This document shows positions 8,600-17,732 of a DNA stretch of 64,000 nucleotides, piece after piece. The notes beneath the pieces were generated by a model. That model was not told the origin of the DNA and did not search any database. It saw nothing but the letters and a program-made list of their open reading frames with translations. The stretch is from contig OZ252053.1 of NCBI GenBank assembly GCA_965247965.1, forward strand, positions 3,534,001-3,598,000, given 5' to 3'. Position numbers and translations under genes: made by a program. Within the stretch, counting starts at the first letter, position 1; each line of letters opens with the position of its first letter. This DNA comes from UBA7328 sp965247965 (lineage in GTDB: Bacteria > Bacteroidota > Bacteroidia > Chitinophagales > Saprospiraceae).

Positions 8600-8823
8600 C
8601 AATAGTTCGTGAAGGATTTCGGCCAAATTCGAAGTGTTAACAGCAGTATCTTAAATTCAAGATTTTCTATAACGCTGATTATCAAGTATTTATGGCCTGC
8701 TTATTTGGCAATCCTATTAAAATGCAAGTTTCGGTTCAGACGATACTTTAGTTTTAATAATTTATCCATAATTCTAAGATTGAGTATCAACGAGTTATGA
8801 AATATTTCCTTCACGGACTATTG
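8600..8823. mobile_element. MITE-like element, ~224 bp, between rho and serS
   Basis: CAATAGTTCGTGAAGGA (8600-8616) is mirrored by TCCTTCACGGACTATTG (8807-8823), a 17-bp terminal inverted repeat with one mismatch. The interior is AT-rich and non-coding. No obvious target duplication was found. It ends 20 nt before the serS start, so it could carry or disturb the serS promoter. Confidence 0.5.
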
Positions 8824-8843
8824 TTACAGATCAAATGGTATAA

Positions 8844-10124
8844 ATGCTGACTTTGCAATTGATCCGAAACGAAAAAGAGCGGATTTTGAAAGGCCTGACT
8901 AAGCGGGATGCCGATGAAGATGCGCACGTGACCATTGATAAAATCATAGAGAAGGATGATGAACGAAAGAGTGCCCAAACAGATCTCGATAAAATTTTAG
9001 CTCAACAAAATCAGCTCTCAAGAGAAATAGGTGATCTTTTCAAATCCGGTAAGGTTGACGAAGCAAATGAAAGAAAATCACATGTAACCGAGCTAAAACA
9101 AAAAAGTACAATTCTCGAGGATAAACAGAAAAACCTGATTCGAGAAATCGAACAACTTCTGCTTACCGTTCCCAATGTACCACATACATCGGTACCTCCT
9201 GGAACAGGCGAAAACGATAATAAAATAACTAAAGATTGGAGTAAAGCGATGCCCAAACTATTAGAAGAAGCATTGCCGCATTGGGAATTGGCAAAGAAAT
9301 ACAATCTAATTGATTTCGAATTGGGCACGAAAATTACAGGTTCCGGGTTTCCGCTCTATCGAGGGAAAGGTGCCAAATTGCAAAGGGCCTTGATTAATTT
9401 TTTCCTCGATAAAGCACAAGACGCAGGCTACGAAGAAATCATTCCCCCCTACCTCGTTAATGAGCATTCTGCCAGAGCGACTGGTCAACTACCTGACAAG
9501 GAGGGACAGATGTACCACGTACAACTCGACAACCTCTACCTCATCCCTACCGCGGAAGTCCCGGTGACTAATATATATCGCGACGTCATATTAAATGAGG
9601 ATGATATTCCAATAAAACTTACGGGGTATACGCCTTGCTTCAGACGTGAAGCGGGATCATATGGTGCGGATGTAAAAGGGCTCAATAGAGTTCACCAATT
9701 TGACAAAGTAGAAATCGTACAGATCACTCATCCGGATAAATCGTACGAAGTCCTCGATGAAATGGTAGCGTATGTCGAAAAATTGCTCGACAAACTGAAC
9801 TTGCCCTATAGGATTTTGCGTTTATGTGGGGGAGATTTGGGATTTACTTCGGCATTGACTTATGATTTTGAAGTGTTTTCCGCGGCACAGAAAAAATGGC
9901 TGGAAGTGAGCAGTGTTTCTAATTTTGAGACTTATCAATCGAACAGGTTAAAGCTCAGATTTAAAAATTCAAAAGGAAATAGGGAGTTGGCTCACACGCT
10001 TAACGGCAGTGCTTTGGCATTGGCACGAGTAGTAGCAGCCATTCTGGAGAACAATCAAACGGACGAAGAGATAAAGATCCCGCAAGTATTGAGAATGTAT
10101 ACTAAATTTGATATCATTAATTAA
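8844..10124 (+). CDS. serS: Seryl-tRNA synthetase
   Basis: This 426-residue class II synthetase charges tRNA-Ser (and tRNA-Sec where present). The N-terminal tRNA-binding coiled coil spans about residues 25-105, followed by the catalytic domain. Motif 2 is TPCFRREAGSYGADVKGLNRVHQFDKVE and motif 3 is the NGSALALARVVAAILENNQ stretch. TAEVPVTN and SSVSNFETYQSNR are typical serine-site segments. It is followed 14 nt later by a zinc peptidase gene, so the two probably form an operon. Confidence 0.97.
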   Translation: MLTLQLIRNEKERILKGLTKRDADEDAHVTIDKIIEKDDERKSAQTDLDKILAQQNQLSREIGDLFKSGKVDEANERKSHVTELKQKSTILEDKQKNLIREIEQLLLTVPNVPHTSVPPGTGENDNKITKDWSKAMPKLLEEALPHWELAKKYNLIDFELGTKITGSGFPLYRGKGAKLQRALINFFLDKAQDAGYEEIIPPYLVNEHSARATGQLPDKEGQMYHVQLDNLYLIPTAEVPVTNIYRDVILNEDDIPIKLTGYTPCFRREAGSYGADVKGLNRVHQFDKVEIVQITHPDKSYEVLDEMVAYVEKLLDKLNLPYRILRLCGGDLGFTSALTYDFEVFSAAQKKWLEVSSVSNFETYQSNRLKLRFKNSKGNRELAHTLNGSALALARVVAAILENNQTDEEIKIPQVLRMYTKFDIIN

Positions 10125-10138
10125 GAAACTCAGAGAAA

Positions 10139-10828
10139 ATGCTTTTTTACGTAATTATTGGACTAGGCACATTAGCTGGCTGGATGATCAGCAGCAGGTT
10201 AAAATCAAAGTTTAAGAAATACAGTCGCGTACCGATCCGTTCTGGAAAATCAGGCGCAGAAGTGGCTCAGGATATGCTAAATCACTTCGGCGTTCACGAT
10301 GTGAAGATTGTAGAAGGTCGAGGATTTTTGTCGGATCACTACAACCCGTTAAAAAAGACTATCGCTCTCAGCCCAAATGTATTCAGAGGTCGAAACGTAT
10401 CGGCAGCCGCAGTTGCAGCGCACGAATGCGGTCATGCCGTACAACACAAAGAAGCATATCAAATGCTCAAAGTGCGATCGGCTCTCGTACCTGCAGTCCA
10501 GGCATCATCAAGGATTCAACAACTCTTATTTATAGGTTTAATTTTTGGTATGGTTGCCGGGACGGGTGCCTTCGGAAGCCTTATACTTTTGGCTTTGGTT
10601 GTTACTTTTGGTTTGACGGCTTTGTTTGCTCTGGTCACCCTTCCCGTAGAATTTGATGCGAGCAGAAGAGCTTTGTTGTGGTTGGATAATACCGGGACAG
10701 CGCATGGTGCCGAATACGACGGCGCAAAAGATGCGTTGTGGTGGGCAGCAATGACTTATGTAGCCAGTGCATTATCGGCATTGGTTATGTTCCTTTACTT
10801 CTTGCTGATGTTTGCGGGACGAGATTAG
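10139..10828 (+). CDS. Membrane zinc metallopeptidase (YugP/COG2738 type)
   Basis: This 229-residue integral membrane protein has an N-terminal helix (about 2-17), a zinc site in VAAHECGHAVQH (HExxH form, near residue 98), two hydrophobic segments around 125-165 and a C-terminal helix (about 203-225). The region after the zinc motif, LPVEFDASRRAL, carries a further candidate ligand glutamate. Members are presumed inner-membrane proteases of unknown substrate. It is co-oriented with serS and ends just before a 293-bp MITE-like element. Confidence 0.88.
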   Translation: MLFYVIIGLGTLAGWMISSRLKSKFKKYSRVPIRSGKSGAEVAQDMLNHFGVHDVKIVEGRGFLSDHYNPLKKTIALSPNVFRGRNVSAAAVAAHECGHAVQHKEAYQMLKVRSALVPAVQASSRIQQLLFIGLIFGMVAGTGAFGSLILLALVVTFGLTALFALVTLPVEFDASRRALLWLDNTGTAHGAEYDGAKDALWWAAMTYVASALSALVMFLYFLLMFAGRD

Positions 10829-10850
10829 AGCGAAATCATGAAAAGAAACT

Positions 10851-11143
10851 AAAGTTGTCAACTTTCGAAAACCTGTCCCTCCGACAGGCGCATTGGCATC
10901 AACCTTAGTTTAACTTATATTTTATTTATGAATATGTATTCTTTTGATTATTAACATTATACAGGCAAACATTGGACTGCCACATAGTGAAGAACTTTGA
11001 ATTTTTCTGCACTTTTGTTCTATGGTTAGATTCCCAAATATTAGGTTAAAACACAGGTAGTCAATTCTTTTTACATTGTTAATTGTTATATATGTTAAGT
11101 TAGAGTTGATGCATATGCTCCGACAGGCGGGGTTGACAACTTT
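10851..11143. mobile_element. MITE-like element with long imperfect terminal inverted repeats
   Basis: The left end AAAGTTGTCAAC (10851-10862) is exactly mirrored by GTTGACAACTTT (11132-11143). Homology between the left end and the inverted right end continues inward through CCTGTC..GACAGGCG versus CGCCTGTCGG, then GCATCAAC, then TTAACTTATAT versus TTAACATATAT, giving about 70 bp of imperfect terminal repeat. The left arm itself holds a hairpin (CCTGTC/GACAGG, 10872-10888). No gene is inside. The right end directly abuts the stop codon of the next gene (11145-11147). Confidence 0.55.
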
Positions 11144-11144
11144 T

Positions 11145-12569
11145 TTACAGCCTCACAGCTTGCGGCACCAAATCCGTTAAGTCCTCAATTCTAACAGTCC
11201 TATTCTCTTCTATACTTTTACGTGCTGCAATTCCAATCAAAATCGACATGGCACCATCTCTTGAGCCAGCAGAATGTTTCAAGGGATCGGCAGCTTTGGG
11301 ATCTACAAAAATCTTGTTTTGTAAGCGTTTATCGCCACCACCATGGCCTCCTATTTCCCGAGATACTTTTATTTGTTCGTATTTACCAAAATTGTCCATT
11401 ACCAATACCTCTTCGAAATCCTGCTCATCATCGTTTTGGTCCATTTCTTGAGTGTGCAATTGACCCTGGGCGCGTTTTTCATCTTTGCGCCAGGGTATGC
11501 CGTCCCATGCATCAATTCGGCCATCGAACCCATTAAAGGCTATCCGCATTCCTTCATATGGTGAATAAGTTGTAAGCGAATAATTGACCAATACATCATT
11601 AGCATATTTGATTTGGACCGACATTTTGTCGTAGATGTCTACTTCTTCTCTCCAAAGGCAGTTATCTCTAATGTACCCGTCGTATTTTTCGTTGTTGACG
11701 TATAGGTCCACATTCATTTTATTTCCCATAATGTCCCAATAAAATTTGCATGAATCTGTGTACGAACAGTCCCTGCAATTGTTTCCTCTGAAGCTGTTGT
11801 TTTTCCCATAATGCTCAAGGGTGCCATAGGCTTTCACTTCTACCGGATCGGAATCCAACCACCAATTGAGCAAATCATAGTGGTGGGTTGCTTTATGCAC
11901 CAAAAGCGTACCTCCTTTGTCTCTCTCTCCATGCCATCGCCGAAAGTAAGAGGCTCCATGATATACATTAAGATACCAGTGAAAGTCCACGGAAGTAATC
12001 CTGCCCACTCGGTTTTCATGAAGCAATTCTTTAACCTTGGTATAATGCGGATTGTATCTGTAGTTGAAGCCCATGATGAAATTTTTATCACTGTTTCGTT
12101 CTGCATCAAGTATCGCCTGACACTTTATTTCATCGGTGGTCATGGGCTTTTCGGAGAATACCGAAATATTTTTATTGAGCCCTTTGATGATAAACTCATG
12201 ATGCGTGGAGTCCATCGTAGTTACCATGAGAAGATCCGGTTTGGCCTTGGCGAGCATTTTATCGAAGTCAAGATAAGTCTTGCACTTAACTCCAATGTAT
12301 TTTTTGGCGAAAGCCAACCTACCTTCGTTAATATCACAAAGTCCTACGAAGTCGACAACATTGGGATATACCTCTGTCAACCTCCTTCCCCAATAGGTTA
12401 CCCCTCTTATGCCGGTGCCGACTAAGGCTACTTTAATTTTTCCTTTTTTTTCAATGATATTTGCCAAAACCGGATTGGCAAGAAGGCCTCCTGCAGCAAG
12501 GGTCGAAGTTTTCAGAAAGTTTCTTCTCGAAGTTTGGGGAAGTGTCGTTATGAAGCGCGATTTATTCAT
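11145..12569 (-). CDS. Gfo/Idh/MocA-family oxidoreductase with TAT signal
   Basis: This 474-residue NAD(P)-binding dehydrogenase-like protein carries a twin-arginine signal (TSRRNFLKTSTLAAGG, residues 13-28), so it is exported folded. A Rossmann fold starts at KVALVGTGIRG, and the family EKP signature is present in ISVFSEKPMTTD. Exported members in Bacteroidota act on sugars or glycosides, but the exact substrate cannot be read from sequence. A cysteine-containing insert (NNCRDCSYTDSCKFYWDIM) around residues 250-270 is typical of this exported subgroup. The gene stands alone, convergent to the serS operon and divergent from the T9SS protease. Its stop abuts the 10851-11143 repeat. Confidence 0.9.
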   Translation of the reverse strand: MNKSRFITTLPQTSRRNFLKTSTLAAGGLLANPVLANIIEKKGKIKVALVGTGIRGVTYWGRRLTEVYPNVVDFVGLCDINEGRLAFAKKYIGVKCKTYLDFDKMLAKAKPDLLMVTTMDSTHHEFIIKGLNKNISVFSEKPMTTDEIKCQAILDAERNSDKNFIMGFNYRYNPHYTKVKELLHENRVGRITSVDFHWYLNVYHGASYFRRWHGERDKGGTLLVHKATHHYDLLNWWLDSDPVEVKAYGTLEHYGKNNSFRGNNCRDCSYTDSCKFYWDIMGNKMNVDLYVNNEKYDGYIRDNCLWREEVDIYDKMSVQIKYANDVLVNYSLTTYSPYEGMRIAFNGFDGRIDAWDGIPWRKDEKRAQGQLHTQEMDQNDDEQDFEEVLVMDNFGKYEQIKVSREIGGHGGGDKRLQNKIFVDPKAADPLKHSAGSRDGAMSILIGIAARKSIEENRTVRIEDLTDLVPQAVRL

Positions 12570-12697
12570 AATTTTTTGTTCATTTATTTGGTTGTAAAGT
12601 GTATTCTAAACTTTTTGTGTAAGAATACAAACATAATTGCAGTATTGAACACAGGAAATACTTATCCGAATAAAGACTCGACACCAATGGAAGGCTT

Positions 12698-12732
12698 TTT
12701 GATAAGTCATCAGATGTATCTTGTTATCTTTG
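12698..12732 (+). promoter_or_regulatory. Putative promoter of the T9SS protease gene
   Basis: TTTG (12698-12701) lies 23 nt from TATCTTTG (12725-12732), a perfect TAnnTTTG box. The start site would fall about 12 nt before the ATG at 12752. Confidence 0.5.
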
Positions 12733-12751
12733 CTAAGACGTTGCTTACGTA

Positions 12752-15343
12752 ATGCACAAATATTGTTTTTTCGTTTTTTTATTTATTGGTCCAACTTTAT
12801 CCGCTCAGAGCGCTTTGATCATGCAAGAAGCGAGCGACATAGCGAGCGTCGATATAGTTCAATTGCCGAAACAAAACAACGCCTTTCTCAAAGTGAATGC
12901 AGCGCATAAAGCATTCGGTCATCTCATCTTCGCAAAAGAAATAAAAAAGAGAATCAACGCGCTTGAGCGAGGTACATGGGAATCAATATCGAATGGAAAC
13001 GAGCTTTGGAGATTAAGATTGAAGTCCGAAGGGGCCACTTCTTTAAATCTTGCTTTTGATAAATATTTTCTTCCAAAAGGAAGTCGTTTAATCATATACA
13101 GTGCAGATCAGTCCTATGTAGTCGGACCTTTCACGGATTATGATAATCGAAATGATAGGATACTTTGGACACCTATAATTCCTTACGACGAAGTAATATT
13201 AGAACTACAAATCTCACATGGACAAGCTACAAACCTTCAATTGGAAATAGGACAAATTAACCATGGATTTGAAGACTTTACCGCTAAAGCGCTCACTCAG
13301 GCTTGTCATCTTGATGTTGCATGCGGAATAGAGGATGGTTATCTTCAAGTCGAAAAATTTCGCGATGCTATACGGTCGGTAGGTGTTTATACTATCGAGG
13401 GAACACGCCTTTGCTCAGGCGCACTGATAAACAATGTGCGCCAGGATTGCAGGCCGCTATTTCTCACTGCTAATCACTGTGGCGTTACTACCGCTAACGC
13501 CTCTAGCGTAGTCGTGCATTGGAATTACGAAAATCTGACTTGTCGCATGCCCGGGTCTGCGGAGAGCGGAGCAGCAGGTGATGGTATGCTTAATCAATTT
13601 AGTTCGGGAACAAATCTTCTTGCCAGATACAGGCCTTCTGATTTTGCTCTGCTCGAACTGGAAGAAGATGTGCCCTCCGAATCTGACCTTTATTTTGCTG
13701 GTTGGAATATTAATGTCGAAAACTACGATTCTACGGCATGCGTTCATCATCCAAATGTGGAGGAGAAGAGAATAAGCTTGGATGACAATGAAATTCAGAT
13801 ATACAGGGATGATGAATTCTTTTGGCAGGTAGAAAATTGGGAAGTAGGGAGCACCGAACGCGGCTCTTCCGGCGCACCTCTATTCAACAAAGAGAGTGAA
13901 ATAATAGGCCAAATATTCGGTGGTCAGGCCGAGTGTGGAAATGATCTTTGGGACATCTTCGGAAGATTAGACCGCTCATGGATTGGTAATAATACTTCGG
14001 ATTCGCGACTAATGGATTGGCTGGATCCTCAACGTACAGGTGTTACAAAGCTCTCAGGTCGAGGATGTGCTGTCATTTTGTCGAGTAATTTTTCTCATCT
14101 CAATCTATGCAACAGAGATGATATCTTGCAATCATTAATTCTTTTTGTAAACGATGGATTCCCCGGTGAGGCACAACTTTCGACCGTCAATAGCATTGAA
14201 GGAATAAATATTAGTTTTAATACCAGGTCTATCAGTCCTTCTGTGAATGGAATTGCAAATGTGGAAATAAGTGATGCACTAGCGCCCGGAGAGTACGAAA
14301 TAGAAATCAATGCCAATGACGGCACAAATAGCGCCAGCACATTCTTGCAAATTCAGGTATCAAATGATATTCCCGGTGAAATTACAGCCATCAACCCATC
14401 AGGGACAAATACTGTCGGAACAAATATCAGCTTCGAATGGGTGGCAATTGCTGACTTTTATGATATTCAAATTGCTCTAGACGAAAATTTCGCGAACTTG
14501 ATAGGGTCGTCTACTTCGCTGGAGACGAGTACATATAATATCACAAATCTGGAACAGCAAACGACTTATTTCTGGAGAGTGAGAGGTACCAATGCATGTG
14601 GACTGGGCCCGTGGACAGAATTTATCTTTGAGACTGGAGAAATAAAGTGCACGACTTATACAGCTGATGATCTACCGTTGGAAATTGACGAAGAGGACCA
14701 ATCTACAGTCATCTCTTCCATAGATATACTACTGAATGAAATCATTACAGACATAAACATCCTAAATGTCAAAGGCCTTCACACCTGGATTAGTGATCTC
14801 GAATTCCGGATAATAAGCCCGTCGGATACAGAAGTAACTTTATTGTCCCGAGAATGCGAAGATGAACGCAATTTTGATTTGGGCTTTGATGACGAATCCA
14901 CACTTCAGGAATTTCCCTGCCCCTATAATGACACAAATGTATACAAGCCTGCAAATCCACTTTCCGTTTTTAAAGATGAATCAACTCTCGGAGCATGGAG
15001 ATTGCAAATTCTGGATCTTTCAGATTTTGACGGAGGATCGTTCACGGATTGGACATTGGAAATATGCACTAATGTATCAAAGACTATTTCCACTTCAGAG
15101 GAAGTCGCGGATAATATATTCGCTACGTACCCAAATCCGGCAGGCGATATTCTCTTCGTGAAATTAAAGGGAAATGTTAAGAACCCCAGCTACATATTCC
15201 GTACTCTCACAGGCAGCATGGTAATCTCCGATCTGTTGGGTCAATCAATTGACTTAAGCCAATTATCAAGTGGATTATATCTTTTGGAAGTCAGGGAAGA
15301 AAGCAAAATGCTCGGAATTAAGAAAGTGATTATTGCGAGATAG
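12752..15343 (+). CDS. Secreted trypsin-like serine protease with P-domain and T9SS sorting domain
   Basis: This 863-residue protein starts with a signal peptide (residues 1-19). A trypsin/lysyl-endopeptidase-like domain follows, with His in FLTANHCG (near 241), Asp in SDFALLELEED (near 296) and the nucleophile in ERGSSGAPLF (near 372). The triad is therefore complete. A fibronectin-III-like unit (about 535-625) and a proprotein-convertase P-domain (about 630-775) come next. The last 75 residues (YPNPAGDILFVKL...SGLYLLEV) are a type A T9SS sorting domain. The protein is thus predicted to cross the outer membrane through type IX secretion and be attached or released. Several cysteine pairs suggest disulfides. 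It is likely a nutritional extracellular protease. Confidence 0.92.
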   Translation: MHKYCFFVFLFIGPTLSAQSALIMQEASDIASVDIVQLPKQNNAFLKVNAAHKAFGHLIFAKEIKKRINALERGTWESISNGNELWRLRLKSEGATSLNLAFDKYFLPKGSRLIIYSADQSYVVGPFTDYDNRNDRILWTPIIPYDEVILELQISHGQATNLQLEIGQINHGFEDFTAKALTQACHLDVACGIEDGYLQVEKFRDAIRSVGVYTIEGTRLCSGALINNVRQDCRPLFLTANHCGVTTANASSVVVHWNYENLTCRMPGSAESGAAGDGMLNQFSSGTNLLARYRPSDFALLELEEDVPSESDLYFAGWNINVENYDSTACVHHPNVEEKRISLDDNEIQIYRDDEFFWQVENWEVGSTERGSSGAPLFNKESEIIGQIFGGQAECGNDLWDIFGRLDRSWIGNNTSDSRLMDWLDPQRTGVTKLSGRGCAVILSSNFSHLNLCNRDDILQSLILFVNDGFPGEAQLSTVNSIEGINISFNTRSISPSVNGIANVEISDALAPGEYEIEINANDGTNSASTFLQIQVSNDIPGEITAINPSGTNTVGTNISFEWVAIADFYDIQIALDENFANLIGSSTSLETSTYNITNLEQQTTYFWRVRGTNACGLGPWTEFIFETGEIKCTTYTADDLPLEIDEEDQSTVISSIDILLNEIITDINILNVKGLHTWISDLEFRIISPSDTEVTLLSRECEDERNFDLGFDDESTLQEFPCPYNDTNVYKPANPLSVFKDESTLGAWRLQILDLSDFDGGSFTDWTLEICTNVSKTISTSEEVADNIFATYPNPAGDILFVKLKGNVKNPSYIFRTLTGSMVISDLLGQSIDLSQLSSGLYLLEVREESKMLGIKKVIIAR

Positions 15344-15393
15344 GTTAACGATTAACTTAGTAAGATTTCCTCAGTAGCTGTGCCCAGTCGAAG

Positions 15394-16443
15394 CTACTTA
15401 TTTGCCAATTGCCCACAAGCAGCGTCAATATCCTTGCCTCTACTTCTTCTGACTGTCACCATTATTCCTTGATCTCTCAGAAATTTTGCAAAAGTGTCTA
15501 TTGTTAAGCTATCTGATTTCTCGAAGCTCACTCCATCAATTCGATTGTATTCAATAATATTTATTAAAACAGGATAATATCTGCATAGTTTCGCCAAGGC
15601 TTTGGCGTCTACGATGCTGTCATTGAATCCTTTGAAAGTGATGTATTCAAAACTTATCCTATTTCTTGTCCTTTGGTAAAAATTGGTCAGGGACCGGGTA
15701 AGTGTATCGAGATTGTTCTGTTCGTTGATCGGAATGATCTTGTTTCTCTTTTCGTCCGTAGCGGCGTGAAGGGATAGTGCCATTTGAAATTTTACACGCT
15801 CTTCTGCCATTTTATCGATCATTTTGGCGATGCCGACGGTGCTTACCGTAACCCTTCTGGGAGAAAACCCGAGTGCTTTTGGCGAGCAGATCAAATCAAT
15901 ACTTCGCATCACGTTTTTATAGTTCAATAGCGGCTCTCCCATTCCCATGAAAACTATATTCGTCAAGCTGCGACCATAACGAGCATAACTTTGCGCATCT
16001 ACCATTTTCACTTGGTCGTAGATTTCTCCTGCATCCAAATTTCTTTCCCTTTTCATTTGTCCAGTGGCGCAAAATTTACAAGTGAGACTGCATCCGACCT
16101 GTGAAGAGACGCATGCTGTGAACCTCTTTTCTTCTTCCACCGGAATCAAAACGGATTCAATTTTGTAACCATCAAAAAGTGAAAATCTGGTCTTAATCGT
16201 ACCATCTACGCTCTTCTGAATCAAGTCTGTTGAAATCGCTCTGATCTCATATGACACCGCAAGTACATCTCGCAGCGATTTTGGCAGATTGCTCATTTCA
16301 CTAAAGGAGGAAACTCCTTTTTGCCATAGCCACTCGTAGATTTGATCGGTTCGAAATGATGGTTCGTTGAGGTCTTTTACTATTTTTTGCAACTCTTCCA
16401 ATGAGCACTTTCTGATGTCTTGTTTAGTATCAATTCCGCGCAT
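15394..16443 (-). CDS. rlmN: 23S rRNA (A2503-C2)/tRNA (A37-C2) methyltransferase RlmN
   Basis: This 349-residue radical-SAM enzyme methylates C2 of A2503 in 23S rRNA and A37 in some tRNAs. The 4Fe-4S triad is C118-x3-C122-x2-C125 in VGCSLTCKFCATGQ. The methyl-carrying C-terminal cysteine is in DIDAACGQLANK. MGMGEPLLNY and the SLHAATDEKRNKIIP segment are family signatures. It is convergent with the T9SS protease gene and divergent from the histidine kinase gene. Confidence 0.97.
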   Translation of the reverse strand: MRGIDTKQDIRKCSLEELQKIVKDLNEPSFRTDQIYEWLWQKGVSSFSEMSNLPKSLRDVLAVSYEIRAISTDLIQKSVDGTIKTRFSLFDGYKIESVLIPVEEEKRFTACVSSQVGCSLTCKFCATGQMKRERNLDAGEIYDQVKMVDAQSYARYGRSLTNIVFMGMGEPLLNYKNVMRSIDLICSPKALGFSPRRVTVSTVGIAKMIDKMAEERVKFQMALSLHAATDEKRNKIIPINEQNNLDTLTRSLTNFYQRTRNRISFEYITFKGFNDSIVDAKALAKLCRYYPVLINIIEYNRIDGVSFEKSDSLTIDTFAKFLRDQGIMVTVRRSRGKDIDAACGQLANK

Positions 16444-16476
16444 TTTGCAAAAATGATAGTTTTAAACCACTTTGGT

Positions 16477-16497
16477 ACACTTAGGCTTACTAAGTGT
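16477..16497. promoter_or_regulatory. Inverted repeat in the rlmN/kinase divergent region
   Basis: ACACTTAG and CTAAGTGT form a perfect 8-bp inverted repeat with a 5-nt loop. It lies in the 140-bp gap between two divergent genes and could be an operator or a leader hairpin. Confidence 0.35.
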
Positions 16498-16583
16498 CTC
16501 TTGGTGTTCTGAATGGTTTCGAGCCTTTTTAACATAAAATCTCTATTTTACAAAACCGTTAAAAAAAGTAGATTCAGCACTAA

Positions 16584-17732
16584 ATGGACATCTATTCCCG
16601 CAGATCACTTTGGAACACCGCCTTGATTCTCATCGGGATAATAATACTCGCCGTAACTATTGTCTATACTAATTATCTCTCTACGGAACTGGCTCAAAGC
16701 GAAGAACAAAACCAGGAAAAATACTTGGAAGCAATGAATATCCTAGCCAATAGTACGGAGGAAAGAGATCTTACTTTCGAATTCGGAATTTTGGAAGAAT
16801 TTTCGCTTCCCGTTATCCTCGAGCATGACAACGGAGATTTGGAGGGCAACAATTGGGATGACCATCGCGACACGTTGCTCGTATTCCTCGAGTCCAGGAA
16901 AGAAGAATTTTTGAAACAAGGTAAAATTCCTTTTGAAGCGCCTTATGGCCAAAAAGTCTATTTTTTCGATTCACCATTGTACACAAGAATTAAATTTTTC
17001 CCAATACTCCAGGTTCTCCTCATTTCCATAGTCATCTTCCTGGGCTACTATTCAGTGACTTCCAGTCGCCGCGCCGAGCAAAATCGCGTTTGGGCAGGTA
17101 TGGCCAAAGAAACAGCGCACCAACTGGGAACTCCCATCTCCGCGATCCTCGCCTGGATGGAATTTTTAAAAGAAACAAATAAAGAAAAACCGGAACAACT
17201 TGAAGTGATTACTGAACTCAGCAACGATGTAAATCGCCTCGAATTAATCGCAGATCGGTTTTCCAAAATCGGCTCGGCCCCCGAATTGGTCAAAGCAAAT
17301 ATTTATCAAGAATTGGACGAAATAAAATCATACATGGAGCGAAGAGCGCCGAAACGTGTTAATTTTTTATTTCCTGACGTATCGATTCCGGCTAAAATTG
17401 TGTCAATTAACAAACATCTCTTTTCCTGGGTCATGGAAAACATTATGCGCAATGCATTGGACGCCATGGATGCAAAAGGCGAGATAAGTGCCACAGTTTA
17501 TGACGAAAGTGATTTTATTTGCATCGATTTAAAGGATTCGGGAAAAGGTATTCCACAAGGCAAATTTAAAACTGTTTTCCAACCTGGATATTCTACTAAA
17601 AAGAGAGGATGGGGGCTGGGATTATCGCTTGCCAAAAGAATCATAGAGCAGTACCATCGTGGAAAGATATTTGTCAAAAGTTCGAAGCTCAATGAAGGGA
17701 CCGTTTTTACCATTAAATTACCTGCTGTGTAG
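16584..17732 (+). CDS. Membrane sensor histidine kinase
   Basis: This 382-residue two-component kinase has TM1 at about residues 9-31, a periplasmic sensor region of about 110 residues and TM2 at about 137-157. The dimerisation domain carries the phospho-acceptor H179 in KETAHQLGTPISA. The GHKL ATPase domain has the N-box NIMRNALDAM, G1 DSGKGIP and G2 GWGLGLSLAKRIIE. No response regulator lies next to it, so its partner is encoded elsewhere. The last 41 nt overlap the start of the TonB-dependent receptor gene, suggesting coupled expression. Confidence 0.93.
   Translation: MDIYSRRSLWNTALILIGIIILAVTIVYTNYLSTELAQSEEQNQEKYLEAMNILANSTEERDLTFEFGILEEFSLPVILEHDNGDLEGNNWDDHRDTLLVFLESRKEEFLKQGKIPFEAPYGQKVYFFDSPLYTRIKFFPILQVLLISIVIFLGYYSVTSSRRAEQNRVWAGMAKETAHQLGTPISAILAWMEFLKETNKEKPEQLEVITELSNDVNRLELIADRFSKIGSAPELVKANIYQELDEIKSYMERRAPKRVNFLFPDVSIPAKIVSINKHLFSWVMENIMRNALDAMDAKGEISATVYDESDFICIDLKDSGKGIPQGKFKTVFQPGYSTKKRGWGLGLSLAKRIIEQYHRGKIFVKSSKLNEGTVFTIKLPAV

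Noticed and set aside
11811..12425. A 204-codon open frame on the plus strand
   Set aside because: It is fully antisense to the exported Gfo/Idh/MocA oxidoreductase, whose frame shows clear family motifs, so it is a shadow of that gene.
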